DNA of 64,000 nucleotides from Triplophysa rosa (GCF_024868665.1 NC_079913.1:10084895-10148894); one strand, 5' to 3'. Numbered from the stretch's first letter, positions 58,601-63,291 are shown. The notes: generated by a model from the letters alone, not told the origin. Numbers and translations: made by a program.

Positions 58601-60168
58601 TTCTTCACAAAACACAAAAAAGATATTCTGAAGAATGCTGGTAAACGAACAGAAGTCAATGGGTACCGCCGTTGTTCGGTTACCGACGTTCTTTCAAATA
58701 TCTTCTTTTGTGTTCTGCGGAAGAAAGAAAGTCACACCGGTTTGAAATGACGAGAGCGTGAGTAAATGATGACAGAATTTGAGAAGCAATTTCTTTGAGA
58801 TTTTAACATGAATTTAAATGACATGCTTAAATCTTCACAATTTGGAAATGATGCAAGACAATGCAACGAAACTTAATTTAATGTATTCTCTGAAAAAAAG
58901 GTAATCTTTGGTTTCTAAGGTAAATGTACGGTATCTTGATTAAACATTTGACAGAAAAACAAGACAAAACACTTTGGCAATCTTGTAATGTTTTCTATGG
59001 CTTTGTGACTTACATTTACTGCAAAAGAGATGACATAATGCTAGGTGTGGAATAGATTTTGCTTTTTTTATTGCCATTATGTATCTAATAGGCAAAAAAG
59101 CCTTTGGGATGTTTGTGTACTGGGGTATTTTACCTGTGCTTTAACTCTCTTGTTTTCTTCCACAGACGGAGGAGAAGGCTCATTCTGAGGTAAGAACAAC
59201 CCTCAAACCTCCTTTCATATGTTTGTACCATGAGATACAGTATATACAGTAAAACCAATTTAAGGTCAAACAGTGACACACTTTCACAAAGTCCAACATC
59301 AGGTGGTACATTCACATGCATTTGGCAAATGAACATTTTATTAGTATTTATCTTCCCAATGACCTCGATGTTACTAACACTAAACAACCAATCGGGCTAC
59401 AGGAACATTGGAAAATGGACAAACAAACAATATTTCTGTACAACAAACTCTTTATCTGCCTATTTGCCCATAACAAGCCTCGAGTGTTTCAATAGTTGAC
59501 ATAAATTTAACCCTATGTTGCATTATTTTTACGAGACACTCTTATGTATCAATTACTTTAGTTACACATGTACAGGACAAACACACCAGTTTGGACTCTT
59601 GTTTGTTTGATCACTGATTCTCCTTTCATTTCTATTCATTTTGTGTTTGTGTAGTTTTAATGTTCTTTGTCCGTTTAAATATTTGTCCAAGACTGCAGAT
59701 TTTCTAAATGCTGTGTCAACTCATGCTCAATGTATAATCTAACATCTGACGTTTCCCTGTAACCGCTAAGAACTAATGCATTCCTGTGCCATGGTTATAT
59801 CTACAAACATGCAACATAGAGTTCATTGTTCTCTTCTTTTCTCCATCAAGGGCCAAACAGTGCAAAATACAACGGTAATTTCTCATTTTACATATACTAC
59901 TAGCGTAATGCAAGAGAAAGCACTCCAAAGTATTTCAAAGTCTTGCATGTCGAGTGCTTACAGGCCATTGGTTGATATCTAGGTTCTTTTGTTACTATTA
60001 AGCGAGGAAAATGAAAGCATTATTTTCTCCATTGCTTCGGGGGCACAGCTCACAGAGGTTTGTAATGGGAAACTGCTTCTTTTCCAACAGCAAATCAGAA
60101 AACTACGCCGGGAACTGGACGCTTCACAGGAGAAAGTAGCGACCCTGACCTCTCAGCTGGCGGCCAAT
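2924..60168 (+). CDS. nav3: Neuron navigator 3 (nav3), central part, 18 exons, both ends outside the window
   Basis: Joined exons: 2924-3107, 12904-12972 (cassette), 16272-16420, 19449-20475, 23377-23489, 31174-31282, 37086-37454, 38572-38703, 49761-49881, 50111-50357, 51071-51800, 53123-53557, 54133-54174, 56837-56988, 57083-57271, 57363-57415, 59166-59189 and 60091-60168. Every junction is AG/GT and every phase matches, giving about 1407 open codons. The order of conserved blocks is that of vertebrate navigators: the CH-domain end, LPGPSRVPAAGS, WRSKSMNVKHSATS, KTSKIASLIPKGSK-like, VKNIADLRQNLEETMSSLRG, WDDSSSVSSGLSDTLDNI, QTGSWRRGMSAQ, KYPDIASPTFRRLFG, RNTLPKKGLRY and the RKLRREL coiled coil. 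NAV3 fits better than NAV1 or NAV2 because of YSKTAKQCLEEISG, the SLTARY cassette, EEGKEWLRSHSTGG and EEKAHSEQ. Navigators bind microtubule plus ends and shape neurite growth. The AAA+ part must lie downstream of the window. Confidence 0.93.
3277..3508. repeat. Inverted-repeat MITE inserted in another dispersed repeat
   Basis: The left end is TTAAAGGGATACTTCACCC and the right end is GGGTGAACTATCTCTTTAA, so the terminal inverted repeats are about 30 bp. It interrupts a different repeat. The host reads GTGACCCTGGATCACAAAA..CCAGTC before the element and CAGCACAAGAACATTTGTAG..TAGCCAAAAAATACAC after it, which I recall as one continuous cyprinid repeat. TTAA stands at both junctions. Confidence 0.75.
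3847..5110. repeat. Nested dispersed repeat with CACATGTG palindromes
   Basis: The unit starts CCTCCTAAGACCCGAGCTTT and ends near CGCCAGGTCGTAGTC. The 16-bp palindrome-like word GTCCACACATGTGGAC occurs at 3981-3996 and 5081-5096, with a close form GTCCACATGTGTGGAC at 4743-4758. The beginning matches a cyprinid dispersed repeat I recall, but I cannot name its family. A minisatellite lies in its middle. Confidence 0.5.
4082..4590. repeat. Minisatellite, roughly 24-36 bp units
   Basis: About 17 imperfect head-to-tail copies of units such as GTGGGTACACTGGGGGAAGT, alternating with GTGTGGGCATGCTGTGGG. The array is GC-rich and strand-skewed (G on +, C on -). Lack of stops in several frames on both strands comes from the repeat and not from a gene. 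Confidence 0.9.
6372..7058. mobile_element. Non-autonomous DNA transposon with perfect 27-bp TIRs
   Basis: The left end begins CACTGATCTATATAAATG (6372-6398) and the right end is its exact reverse complement (7032-7058), both 27 bp. The 687-bp body has no long open frame, so it is non-autonomous. Just inside both ends are GC-rich blocks containing GCCGCCATCTTGG (about 6451) and CAACATGGCGGCGCGG (about 6992), and a TGACGTCA word lies at 7019-7026. I could not settle the target-site duplication, and the superfamily is unknown to me. Confidence 0.75.
7274..7317. repeat. (GA)n microsatellite
   Basis: About 22 uninterrupted GA units, just upstream of the candidate alternative first exon at 7397. 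Confidence 0.98.
7397..7509 (+). CDS. nav3: Candidate alternative first coding exon of nav3
   Basis: ATG at 7397 has a good context (GCACCATGT, A at -3). It opens 37 codons, MSRVERFDKVASCSRLPAPS then a basic Ser-rich end, and the last two bases AG stand before the donor GTACAG at 7510. Ending two bases into a codon is exactly the phase needed to join the exon at 12904 or 16272, giving an Arg or Ser at the junction. An in-frame TAG at 7388-7390 rules out extension upstream. That TAG is also part of a pyrimidine-rich acceptor-like site (CCCTCCCTCTTAG), so a 5'UTR exon could splice in at 7391. The product would lack the CH domain. I do not recognise the peptide, and the call rests on splice logic alone. 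Confidence 0.4.
7521..7674. repeat. (GT)n microsatellite with a two-base assembly gap
   Basis: About 75 GT units with a few C substitutions. Positions 7586-7587 are N, so the true length is unknown. The tract starts 11 bases after the putative donor at 7510. Confidence 0.98.
10226..10430. repeat. Small MITE with 19-bp perfect TIRs
   Basis: The left end is CAATTGAAGAGTTTGGTTC and the right end (10412-10430) is its exact reverse complement. The 205-bp body is AT-rich. A second copy lies in the opposite orientation at 52338-52521. Confidence 0.8.
10574..11077 (+). repeat. 5' LTR
   Basis: 504 bp with TG...CA ends. A TATA-like TTTATAATG lies near 10791 and an ATTAAAG polyadenylation-like signal near 10992. 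The first 59 bases can fold: TGTCATGGTTCTGC (10574-10587) pairs with 10619-10632. Confidence 0.88.
11125..11340. repeat. 30-bp tandem repeats inside the LTR element
   Basis: About seven degenerate copies of a unit like CCGGACTCCCTTCCAGGGTT. In the + frame they read as repeats of the type GLPSRVE. They occupy the place where gag would be expected. Confidence 0.75.
11530..11905. repeat. 32-33-bp GC-rich tandem repeats inside the LTR element
   Basis: About eleven copies of CCAGCCGGCCATCCAGCCGG followed by CGCCATGTCCTGT. Some copies lack one or a few bases. The 364-residue minus-strand open frame and several plus-strand frames across here are products of the repeat. Confidence 0.9.
12042..12545 (+). 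repeat. 3' LTR
   Basis: 504 bp and nearly identical to 10574-11077. The differences I noticed are CTGCCCC for CTGCTCC, GGCGTC for GGCATC and GCCCCGC for GCCCTGC. The same inverted arms occur at its start (12042-12055 and 12087-12100). Confidence 0.88.
12904..12972 (+). CDS. nav3: nav3 cassette exon, 69 bp
   Basis: The acceptor is TTTACAG at 12897-12903 and the donor is GTAGAG at 12973. Read in phase 2 it gives SLTARYTSPPGHSGIAAPQK then KNTR, matching the human NAV3 segment I recall (SLAARY...HSGIAT.QKKPTR) just before LPGPSRV. The 69-bp length and equal phases let it be skipped without breaking the frame, since the exon at 2924 also ends in AG and can join 16272 directly. It reads as junk in the other two frames, which makes it easy to miss. 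Confidence 0.87.
12973..16271 (+). other. Intron, no gene seen
   Basis: The intron is 3.3 kb and AT-rich, with an (AT)n tract at about 13750-13776. The open frames are short and lack splice support. I see nothing else of note. Confidence 0.75.
16272..16420 (+). CDS. nav3: nav3 exon: LPGPSRV block
   Basis: The acceptor is TTCCAG at 16266-16271 and the donor is GTGAGC at 16421. The one-base start completes Arg. The protein includes LPGPSRVPAAGSGSTSSKVH and then NLNRRSQSFNSIDKNKP, both near-identical to human NAV3. It belongs to the basic Ser-rich linker after the CH domain. It ends one base into a codon (G), which completes Glu with the next exon. Confidence 0.95.
16421..19448 (+). other. Intron, 3.0 kb
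   Basis: It contains an AT-rich fold-back element at 18786-18968 with CACTGT / ACAGTG ends, and nothing else I can name. The open frames at 16763-17719 lie outside any convincing splice sites. Confidence 0.75.
18786..18968. repeat. AT-rich MITE-like repeat, ACACTGT / ACAGTGT ends
   Basis: It begins ACACTGTTAAAAAAAT and ends TTTTTTACAGTGT, i.e. short inverted ends around an AT-rich body. A comparable CACTGTAAAAAA start occurs near 40690. Confidence 0.5.
19449..20475 (+). CDS. nav3: nav3 large linker exon with SxIP motifs
   Basis: The acceptor is TTGCACAG at 19441-19448 and the donor is GTGAGT at 20476. This is the longest exon (1027 bp). Blocks in order: WRSKSMNVKHSATSSML (about residues 39-55 of the exon), SMLEKFRLINPRSASR, a Lys-rich run (PKDKEDKSKTKSK), KKSSKIASLIPKGSKTSAS, SSGIPKSGLKAP and QLPQQQQHNHPNTATVAPF. 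SLIP and SGIP fit the SxIP motif that binds EB proteins at microtubule plus ends in the navigator family. The final block is nearly the same as in human NAV3. A 284-residue open frame on the other strand is only a shadow of this exon. Confidence 0.96.
20687..20960 (+). mobile_element. tRNA-derived SINE (HE1/V-SINE-like)
   Basis: It starts with tRNA-type promoter boxes: TGGCCTAATGGTTAGAGAGT (A box region, about 20690) and GGTTCGATTCC (B box, 20735 region). It continues GAGCAAGGCACC..CTGCTCCCCGGGCGC..TGCCCACTGCTCCGGG..ATGGGTTAAATGCAGAGG, the body I recall from fish SINEs, and ends CAATGACAATAAAGTTT. It encodes no protein and depended on a LINE for movement. Confidence 0.85.
22392..22682. repeat. 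Inverted-repeat MITE (TTAAAGGGATAG family)
   Basis: The left end is TTAAAGGGATAGTTCAC and the right end is TGTGTGAACGATCCCTGTAA, with a central pair of CAGAACACAAAAGAAGAT / ATCTTCTTTGTGTTCC arms. Same family as the copies at 3277, 26993, 34372 and 58524. Confidence 0.7.
23377..23489 (+). CDS. nav3: nav3 exon: AKQCLEEISG block
   Basis: The acceptor is CACTCAG at 23370-23376 and the donor is GTAGGA at 23490. The protein is TFSENDCTTVIPPEPCLSPT followed by KDLVYSKTAKQCLEEIS. The SEN..., SPTK and YSKTAKQCLEEISG pieces match human NAV3 and differ from NAV2. It ends one base into a Gly codon. Confidence 0.95.
25190..25872 (+). promoter_or_regulatory. Putative internal promoter and 5'UTR for the NAV1-like form
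   Basis: Directly before the ATG at 25873 the sequence becomes clearly richer in GC and CpG than the surrounding introns, e.g. AAACCCGACGCTGATCC and GCGTCGATCGTGCGTGTG. It contains a CT-rich tract (25350-25376) and no clear TATA box, as in many vertebrate CpG-type promoters. The start site cannot be placed from sequence alone, and some of this may be 5'UTR. This is inference from base composition and from the first exon that follows. Confidence 0.4.
25873..26446 (+). CDS. nav3: Alternative first exon of nav3 with a NAV1-like N-terminus
   Basis: ATG at 25873 opens 191 codons plus one base, ending at the strong donor GTAAGTG (26447). The phase-1 end joins exactly to the exon at 31174 (C|GG gives Arg, then EDPETRRMRTV). 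The protein carries FSVFQGG (7-13), NLRKQRSLGNL (28-38), TKVLSQSEHSL (98-108) and VIMTMLGDLEQVL (174-186). These follow, in order, the NAV1 N-terminal blocks I recall (VFKSG, NLRKQKSLTNL, KTLSKSEHSL, VVTVLGDLEQLL). In NAV1 the last block directly precedes the homologous next exon. The product would lack the CH domain and the first linker. It is Ser/Arg-rich and probably disordered. The coding evidence is good; its use as a first exon is inferred. Confidence 0.85.
26993..27380. repeat. Inverted-repeat MITE (TTAAAGGGATAC form)
   Basis: The left end is TTAAAGGGATACTCCATA and the right end is GGAGCATCCCTTTAA. Internal arms around CTGGGGCACCATTGACTACC occur twice in inverted order. It is longer than the other copies because the middle is partly duplicated. 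Confidence 0.7.
28683..28800. repeat. GTTGCTAGGGTGTTGCTAGG dispersed repeat
   Basis: Several short units of the type TTGCTAGGGTG or GTTGCTATGCG. Related traces on the other strand occur at about 27560-27600 (CAGCAACCGCATGGCAATG) and 56090-56150 (TAGCAACCAGCCAGCACACC). Confidence 0.55.
31174..31282 (+). CDS. nav3: nav3 exon: VKNIADLRQNLEETMSSLRG block
   Basis: The acceptor is TCCGTAG at 31167-31173 and the donor is GTGAGT at 31283. The protein EDPETRRMRTVKNIADLRQN continues LEETMSSLRGTQVSH and is essentially invariant across vertebrate NAV2 and NAV3. The predicted helix may pair as a coiled coil. This is the exon where the long form and the NAV1-like short form meet: both the G at 23489 and the C at 26446 complete its first codon (Gly or Arg). 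Confidence 0.97.
34372..34700. repeat. Inverted-repeat MITE (TTAAAGGGACAG form)
   Basis: It runs from TTAAAGGGACAGTTCACCCC to TTTTTGGGTGAACTGTAG, with the usual ATTCTGTCA..TTTACTCACC / TGACAGAATTTTC arms. Confidence 0.75.
34989..35234. repeat. Dispersed element with TCCAATTCTC inverted ends
   Basis: The left end is GGTCCAATTCTCGCTACTAA and the right end is GTTAATAGTGAGAATTGGTC followed by CTAAAGTGTTACC. I recall this sequence as a widespread cyprinid MITE. It has no coding capacity. Confidence 0.65.
37086..37454 (+). CDS. nav3: nav3 exon: TLETTFDTTVTTEVNGR block
   Basis: The acceptor is TTTCTAG at 37079-37085 and the donor is GTAAGA at 37455. Blocks in order: TLETTFDTTVTTEVNGRGLP, WRLGQSSSPRLQAGDAPS, LLYTAPLRRAAAS and EVDVTGYGSDGEIL, all standard for the family. 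The middle (RGSEPGEKGGISEAGPE) is divergent and Gly/Glu-rich. The codons are GC-rich compared with the introns. It ends two bases into a Gly codon. Confidence 0.95.
37455..38571 (+). other. Intron, 1.1 kb, nothing seen
   Basis: AT-rich sequence without recognisable repeats or exons. The acceptor at its 3' end (TGTCTTATATTAAG) has a weak pyrimidine tract. Confidence 0.75.
38572..38703 (+). CDS. nav3: nav3 exon with a duplicated YSRNV unit
   Basis: The acceptor is TATTAAG at 38565-38571 (weak) and the donor is GTGAGA at 38704. The protein YHTDGGIYSRNVDLYSRNVG continues RAPELTPSREVIQKGVKEMQGED. It corresponds to the human segment YMTDGGLNLYTRSLNRIPDT and on to IIQRGV. The YSRNV unit is present twice here, with a 21-bp period (38592-38609 and 38613-38630), where I recall one in human. 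It ends AG, completing Ser before WDDSSS. Confidence 0.9.
40319..40655. repeat. GCGATTAATCG fold-back MITE
   Basis: The left arm is AATCGCGATTAATCGCATCC and the right arm is GGATGCAATTAATTGCGATT, with GGGCTGTCAAAC and GTTTGACCGCCC at the ends. The body between the arms is AT-rich and itself roughly palindromic. Confidence 0.8.
42464..42716. repeat. Dispersed element with CAGG.GTTTTTAAAC ends
   Basis: The left end is CCAGGAGTTTTTAAACTT and the right end is AGTTTGAAAACCCCTG, imperfectly inverted. Near the right end GGCCCCCTGGGGGTCC is a strong short palindrome. A possibly related fragment is at 44127-44166. Confidence 0.6.
47550..47783. repeat. Degraded inverted-repeat MITE (TTAAAGGG family)
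   Basis: It contains GTGTTCTGCAGATGAAAG, ATGAAAGAATTTTCACTT and the mirrored TTTGTGGAACACAAATGAAG, the internal arms of this family. The outer ends are no longer recognisable. Confidence 0.55.
48903..48930. repeat. (CA)n microsatellite
   Basis: About 13 CA units. Confidence 0.95.
49555..49613. repeat. Fish retroposon tail fragment
   Basis: The words AAGTCGCTTTGGATAAAAGC and GTCTGCCAAATGCATAAATG form the tail I recall from many fish SINEs and L2-type LINEs. A reverse, weaker trace is at 60176-60212 (CATTTAGTAGACACTTTTAT). Confidence 0.7.
49761..49881 (+). CDS. nav3: nav3 exon: WDDSSSVSSGLSDTLDNI block
   Basis: The acceptor is CTATCTGCAG at 49751-49760 and the donor is GTGCGC at 49882. The protein WDDSSSVSSGLSDTLDNIGT continues DDLNPPTYSDISSRKSKAAQ. 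The first half is nearly invariant in NAV2 and NAV3. The second is shorter than in human NAV3, where I recall NTTSSVSSYSNI. It ends in phase 0. Confidence 0.96.
49882..50110 (+). other. Intron, 229 bp
   Basis: A short intron with a GT-rich middle and a TTCACAG acceptor. Nothing else is seen. Confidence 0.85.
50111..50357 (+). CDS. nav3: nav3 exon: QTGSWRRGMSAQ block
   Basis: The acceptor is GATTCACAG at 50102-50110 and the donor is GTATCA at 50358. The protein has DLKKVDEEMEPG, KWKSSGQGEDVGQKSG, SQTGSWRRGMSAQVGITPPR and STSLKTP. The AQVGITPPRTK stretch is closer to NAV2 (AQVGIT.PRTK) than to human NAV3. It ends one base into a Gly codon. Confidence 0.95.
50358..51070 (+). other. Intron, 713 bp, nothing seen
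   Basis: AT-rich sequence with no exon or repeat that I recognise. Confidence 0.8.
51071..51800 (+). CDS. nav3: nav3 large Ser/Gly-rich linker exon
   Basis: The acceptor is GCTGACAG at 51063-51070 and the donor is GTAAGA at 51801. Blocks: KTDDAKASEKGKSPSK, IQRSPSDAGKSSGDEGKKPP, SGATLASGSATLGKVPKSSG, GRKTSLDGAQHQDD, LQYRSLPRPAKSS, HRSSSSSIDSNVSGKSAG, SGRSSPVTINQTDKEK and KYPDIASPTFR. Order and spacing follow human NAV3. A Gly run (AGGGGGVGG) is an addition. The chain is probably disordered, basic and rich in phosphorylation-type Ser-Pro sites. A 250-residue minus-strand frame here is a shadow. Confidence 0.97.
51801..53122 (+). other. Intron, 1.3 kb
   Basis: It holds the second copy of the small GAAGAGTTTGGTT MITE (52338-52521). 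The 3' end is pyrimidine-rich (CTTTTATTTCTTTG) before the acceptor. Confidence 0.8.
52338..52521. repeat. Small MITE, second copy, opposite orientation
   Basis: It starts GAAGAGTTTGGTTGC and ends GGAACCAAACTCATTC. Its body (TGTGCATTCCAATTAATATC...) is the reverse complement of the body at 10226-10430. Confidence 0.75.
53123..53557 (+). CDS. nav3: nav3 exon: LFGSKASSKPSSPGT to STLSE block
   Basis: The acceptor is TTCGCCCAG at 53114-53122 and the donor is GTGAGT at 53558. Blocks: LFGSKASSK, TLARQASLDSPSSGTGSLGS, SSPLYGKTPDLGTDS, LSSSSAGSKDT, MTSLHTSSESIDLPL and RTGSVKSTLSE. Order and content follow human NAV3, but the piece before RTGSV is shortened (human has a longer HEVQSLLM-type insert). 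It ends two bases into a Gly codon. Confidence 0.96.
53558..54132 (+). other. Intron, 575 bp, nothing seen
   Basis: AT-rich, with no repeat or exon recognised. Confidence 0.8.
54133..54174 (+). CDS. nav3: nav3 42-bp small exon: RNTLPKKGLR
   Basis: The acceptor is TTTTAATAG at 54124-54132 and the donor is GTACTA at 54175. The protein MPLDRNTLPKKGLR, preceded by a split Gly, is conserved in all three human navigators (DRNTLPKKGLRY). The donor is weak beyond GTA. The exon is too short to show as an open frame, but both phases fit. Confidence 0.93.
54309..55868 (-). mobile_element. Tc1/mariner-type transposon, full length but inactive
   Basis: It begins CAGTGAGGGAAATAAGTATT and ends with the inverted form, with TA on each side (54307-54308 and 55869-55870), the expected Tc1 target duplication. 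The ends form long inverted repeats of about 200 bp, in which GTATTTGATCCCC occurs again as an inner repeat (near 54500 and 55665). The 1560-bp length is normal for an autonomous Tc1 element. The inner region is a decayed transposase on the minus strand. Confidence 0.92.
54530..55555 (-). pseudogene. Broken Tc1-like transposase
   Basis: The minus strand still shows the family's N-terminal DNA-binding region in one open stretch (55166-55384), including QPRTTRKKPVNDFKTVGNTV and then IGNTL. Further pieces on the same strand lie in other frames: the PKKARLARLK-like part near 55100-55140 and the catalytic part toward 54600. Frameshifts, stops and small deletions break it up, so no active enzyme is expected. 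In intact relatives this protein cuts and pastes the element at TA sites. Confidence 0.85.
56837..56988 (+). CDS. nav3: nav3 exon: EEGKEWLRSHSTGGLQDTGS block
   Basis: The acceptor is CTCAATCAG at 56828-56836. The donor is taken as T|GTATGC at 56989 because only this choice gives NLLSPTNV with the next exon; GT two bases earlier would break the frame. The protein has PSSRQTSHEEGKEWLRSHST, GGLQDTGSPLSPPG and GKYHYSNL. EEGKEWLRSHSTGGLQDTG is as in human NAV3. The donor is weak. Confidence 0.92.
56989..57082 (+). other. Intron, 94 bp
   Basis: A very short intron with a GTATGC donor and a GACTGCAG acceptor. Confidence 0.85.
57083..57271 (+). CDS. nav3: nav3 exon: MSRSNSIPAQDSFELYGEGH block
   Basis: The acceptor is TTGACTGCAG at 57073-57082 and the donor is GTCCGC at 57272. 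The protein has SPTNVSQFNLPGTSMSRSNS, IPAQDSFELYGEGH, GGSATSLEERPRGMSRSGSF and RDSTDE. Human NAV3 has the same blocks. The donor is GT but otherwise poor. Phase 1 (G|TT gives Val) agrees with human EEVHGSS. Confidence 0.95.
57272..57362 (+). other. Intron, 91 bp
   Basis: A very short intron between GTCCGC and CTTTACAG. It is not a multiple of three, so retention would shift the frame. Confidence 0.85.
57363..57415 (+). CDS. nav3: nav3 exon: VHGSSLSLVSSTSSLYSA
   Basis: The acceptor is CTCTTTACAG at 57353-57362 and the donor is GTAAGT at 57416, a strong one. The protein VHGSSLSLVSSTSSLYSA is invariant in NAV2 and NAV3 up to the last residue. It ends in phase 0. Confidence 0.95.
58242..58262 (+). 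CDS. nav3: Candidate 21-bp microexon of nav3
   Basis: The flanks are TTTTCTTACTTTCAG before and GTAACT after. The 21 bases encode VLAFLDK in phase 0, fitting exactly between YSA (57415) and TEEKAHSE (59166). Inclusion or skipping leaves the frame unchanged. Several navigator genes use small alternative exons in this region, but I cannot name an identical one, so the call rests on splice signals, length and phase. Confidence 0.5.
58524..58785. repeat. Inverted-repeat MITE (TTAAAGGCGTAG form)
   Basis: The left end is TTTAAAGGCGTAGTTCACCC. Inner arms ATTCTGACATTATTTACTCA and GTAAATGATGACAGAATT are inverted. The outer right end is lost. Confidence 0.65.
59166..59189 (+). CDS. nav3: nav3 24-bp microexon: TEEKAHSE
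   Basis: The acceptor is CTTCCACAG at 59157-59165 and the donor is GTAAGA at 59190, both strong. The eight codons TEEKAHSE match human NAV3 (TAEEKAHSE) immediately before QI.KLRREL. Phase is 0 at both ends. Confidence 0.95.
59190..60090 (+). other. Intron, 0.9 kb, nothing seen
   Basis: AT-rich, with short meaningless open frames. It ends in TTCTTTTCCAACAG. Confidence 0.8.
60091..60168 (+). CDS. nav3: nav3 exon: start of the coiled coil, last exon in the window
   Basis: The acceptor is TTTTCCAACAG and the donor is GTGAGT at 60169. The protein QIRKLRRELDASQEKVATLT continues SQLAAN, a heptad-type coiled coil. VATLTSQL is as in human NAV3 and NAV1; I recall VSALTTQL in NAV2. It ends in phase 0. 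The next expected block (AHLVAAFE) is not found before 64000, so the gene continues outside. Confidence 0.96.
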
Positions 60169-60776
60169 GTGAGTTTATATTTGCATTTAGTAGACACTTT
60201 TATCCAAGGCAAAACTGAAGAGTTTAGATGCTACATTAAAAACAAGCACACACACACATTGTATATAATACTTGTTGCATTACAATTTGAGTTGCACATT
60301 AAACCCAGTGGTATTCTGAAGAGATCGACTGTCTGTCTGTAAAGCAGTGTGTGTCCCTACTGTGTCGAACTGTGTCATATTAGATTTCTGTGCGAAAGAG
60401 CAAAGTGAGCCGGGTTTGGACCGGGCTGAGCTCTATTCACATTCCGTCTCAGGAGTGATGAAGACAGGTGTGATGAAGCCCTCAATGTCTGACAGTTTAA
60501 TGAGGAGTGACAGCCGCCGTCTCTCCACCCGTCCTCCGTTGTGATTTGTGTTTGTCAGGAGTTGTTTTCGGGAGAGCGGCTCTGAACTAAGTCTATTCAA
60601 GTCATACAATAGTTGAGCGCTATGAAATGTCTACAGTACAGAACTACTGAGCCTCAAAACAACTTTTACAACTTTTGTGTTTCGGTTAAATCCCGGGGCT
60701 CCAAAACAATGCATGTATAATGACAGCCTGTGAAGATGAAATTGCACTTTTAGAAAACTTCTTGATTTAGCGCTCT

Positions 60777-61030
60777 TAAAGGGACAGTTCAACCAAAAAT
60801 GAATATTCTATCATTTACTCACTTTTCAAACTTGTATAAATGTATCTGTTCTGTTGAACACAAAAGAAGATGTTTTAAAGAACGTGGAAACCAAACCGTT
60901 CTGGGGCACCATTGACTACCCTTGAGTATGTACGTCAATAGTGGCCCAGAATGGTTTGGTTCCGAACATTCTTCCAATTATGCTTCTTTAGTTCTTATTG
61001 TTTTCAGCAGAACAAATAAATGAATACAGG
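60777..61030. repeat. Inverted-repeat MITE (TTAAAGGGACAG form), partly decayed
   Basis: The left end is TTAAAGGGACAGTTCAACC. The middle arms are TTCTGGGGCACCATTGACTA and CAATAGTGGCCCAGAA. The right end is decayed. Confidence 0.65.
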
Positions 61031-61986
61031 TCATTTTTAAGGACAGCATTATTTCTAAGCAGAACATTTCACTACAAGAAGCCGGTCTGGTGTTTTTTTA
61101 ATACTGTGATATGCAGATATACATAATCGTAGGCATCTCTATATTAAAAAGGCTACTACAGTGTTCACTTCAATCTGCAACTATCTGCCCACCCTTGGAT
61201 TAATCCCTTAATCTCATGGGTCCAAATACGCACCTGTCAGGCTGTGGAGTTCTGTAGTGTGTTAGTGGGTGTGCTATTGGTGTGAGAGAGATCGAGGATG
61301 GCTGTAGCGAACAGGGGTAGTACTCTAGCTGGGTCACTTTTCTGGCGGGAGCTAAACCACTATCCTGGGAAAGAAAAGTCAAAGAGCCAAAGTCCGTTTC
61401 CTCAGACCTCACAGCTAGAAGACTTCTGCATGTCTGCACAGCTGCACCTGGACGGCAGACAGGTGGGGTGATAACAGATAGCTTATAGCGTTTTTGTAGA
61501 ACTTTTCTTGCTTTGAAATATAATTTGTGTACAGTAATTTATGTTTACTTAATGTAACCAATTGATCATGTGACACATTATTGCTTCAATTTTTACTCAT
61601 TTATGATAAATAAAAAAACACGTCCACCTGGGGTTGGGCTGAATCCTTTCTGTTCAGTCTGTTTCACAATGGTTGTTCTTTGAAAGTTGTCTGGCACCTG
61701 TGTGTATGGTTTATGGTAATGCTGCCTGTTTCAGGTGTGCTTAACTGCGCTGAGGGACTTAGTGTGGACAGATTGTTGAAGAAATATAAATGGTTGATCA
61801 AACAGGGGACAGAACAGGGCAGGGCATGTTGTAAAAGTGTGTTTATAGAGGCATTCTGCTATTAGATGCAGTCAAGCATTTGGCATTTTGCCTCTTGGTG
61901 TTCGCTTGACTTCCCTTTCTGGCACATCTTTGAAATACCAGCAACCTCAGGAAATCTTCAGAGTACTTCTACTTGCTCATATACAC

Positions 61987-62435
61987 TGCTGAAAAAATGA
62001 AAAGACCGTTCCAAATTTTCATTTCAAATCAGCATTTATAGATGTATTGTGGCCATTCCTGTCCAGTGTCTGTTGAATTTCAACCTCAGGAGTGACATTA
62101 AGTCATCCAACAGCAAAGTGAAAAACTGACAGCATAACAAGACACATGACAACTGTGATAAAAACCGAGGTTATGACATAAAAAAATCATGTTTGAACTT
62201 TTCCTAAATACATGTACACATATTACTGTTGTATTGCTTAAAAGTGAATATGAAAAAATACTGAGCATCTTTTGACCTGTTTCTCTAGTTTTAATTTTTT
62301 GCAAATAAATGCAAATATATTTCCATTTGAAATGTGGGAGAAATATTGTTAGTAGTTCACAGAATGAAACAAAAATGATCATTTTACCCAAATACATACC
62401 TGTAATTAGTCAATTCAGAAAAACTGTAATGGTGC
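61987..62435. repeat. Possible dispersed repeat
   Basis: It begins CTGCTGAAAAAATGAAAAG and ends near CAGAAAAACTG. I recall similar sequence from other fish introns, but the borders and family are uncertain. Confidence 0.35.
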
Positions 62436-63291
62436 TTTAATATGGTCTCTTAATTATTTCTGTGGCTATATATATATTATATAATATATAAAGCACACAA
62501 TTCTCATATTCTTATTCTTATATTATAAAGTAATTTAAACTGTCTACTTTATCTATTAAACATCCAATAAAGTTTAAACATGACAAGTTTGACTGGAATA
62601 AAGGATATGTTGCAAGCAAGATTCAAACTCACATCTTCCGCATTAGCACCATAGGCCCAAAGTGTCAACTAAGCACAAAATTTTGTACGTTTGTATTACT
62701 CTTTATATTAAGTATTGTGTAAGTTGTCCAGCATTTTTCTTACAAACAATTCAGACGTTAAAGGATAAACTGAATTTTTCACTGCATATTGCCATAATAT
62801 GTTTTTGAAGCATTATTTCCAAGAAAAAGAAACACGTGTGACTATGTGTATCCATGTTCTACCCAGGATTATTTCACATCAGAAGTCTTTCAGTGTAGCT
62901 GAGGTCAGTGTTAGAGACGTCTCCTCAACCAAGCCCCGGGGGCTATATATTCAGACCAGCCTTAGACATTGTGTCTCCTTTGAACTCCCTCTCAGTAGCT
63001 TAAACCTGAAACATGCTTCAAAGCTTCCAGTCATTGTTCAATAGTTCACTCCGCCTGGCGATGCGGTGGAGATCAGAGTTTCCCAGGAGAAACTGTCCAG
63101 AGGCTCAGACTGGGAGGATATGAGGAAATGTGATTCCATTTCCTCCCCAGATGCCCATAGCACGCTTGAAGTTTTTATACAGGGGATAACCCTCACAGGT
63201 CTGTAAATCCACACTGTGGAGATGACAGGTGTAGATCACAGCATACTTTGGTTTGTTTTACACCCACAGCACCAACACTATTGGTTTACAC

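Larger units (their letters stand above)
57416..59165 (+). other. Intron, 1.75 kb, with a candidate microexon
   Basis: It contains the 21-bp candidate microexon (58242-58262) and an inverted-repeat MITE (58524-58785). Confidence 0.75.
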
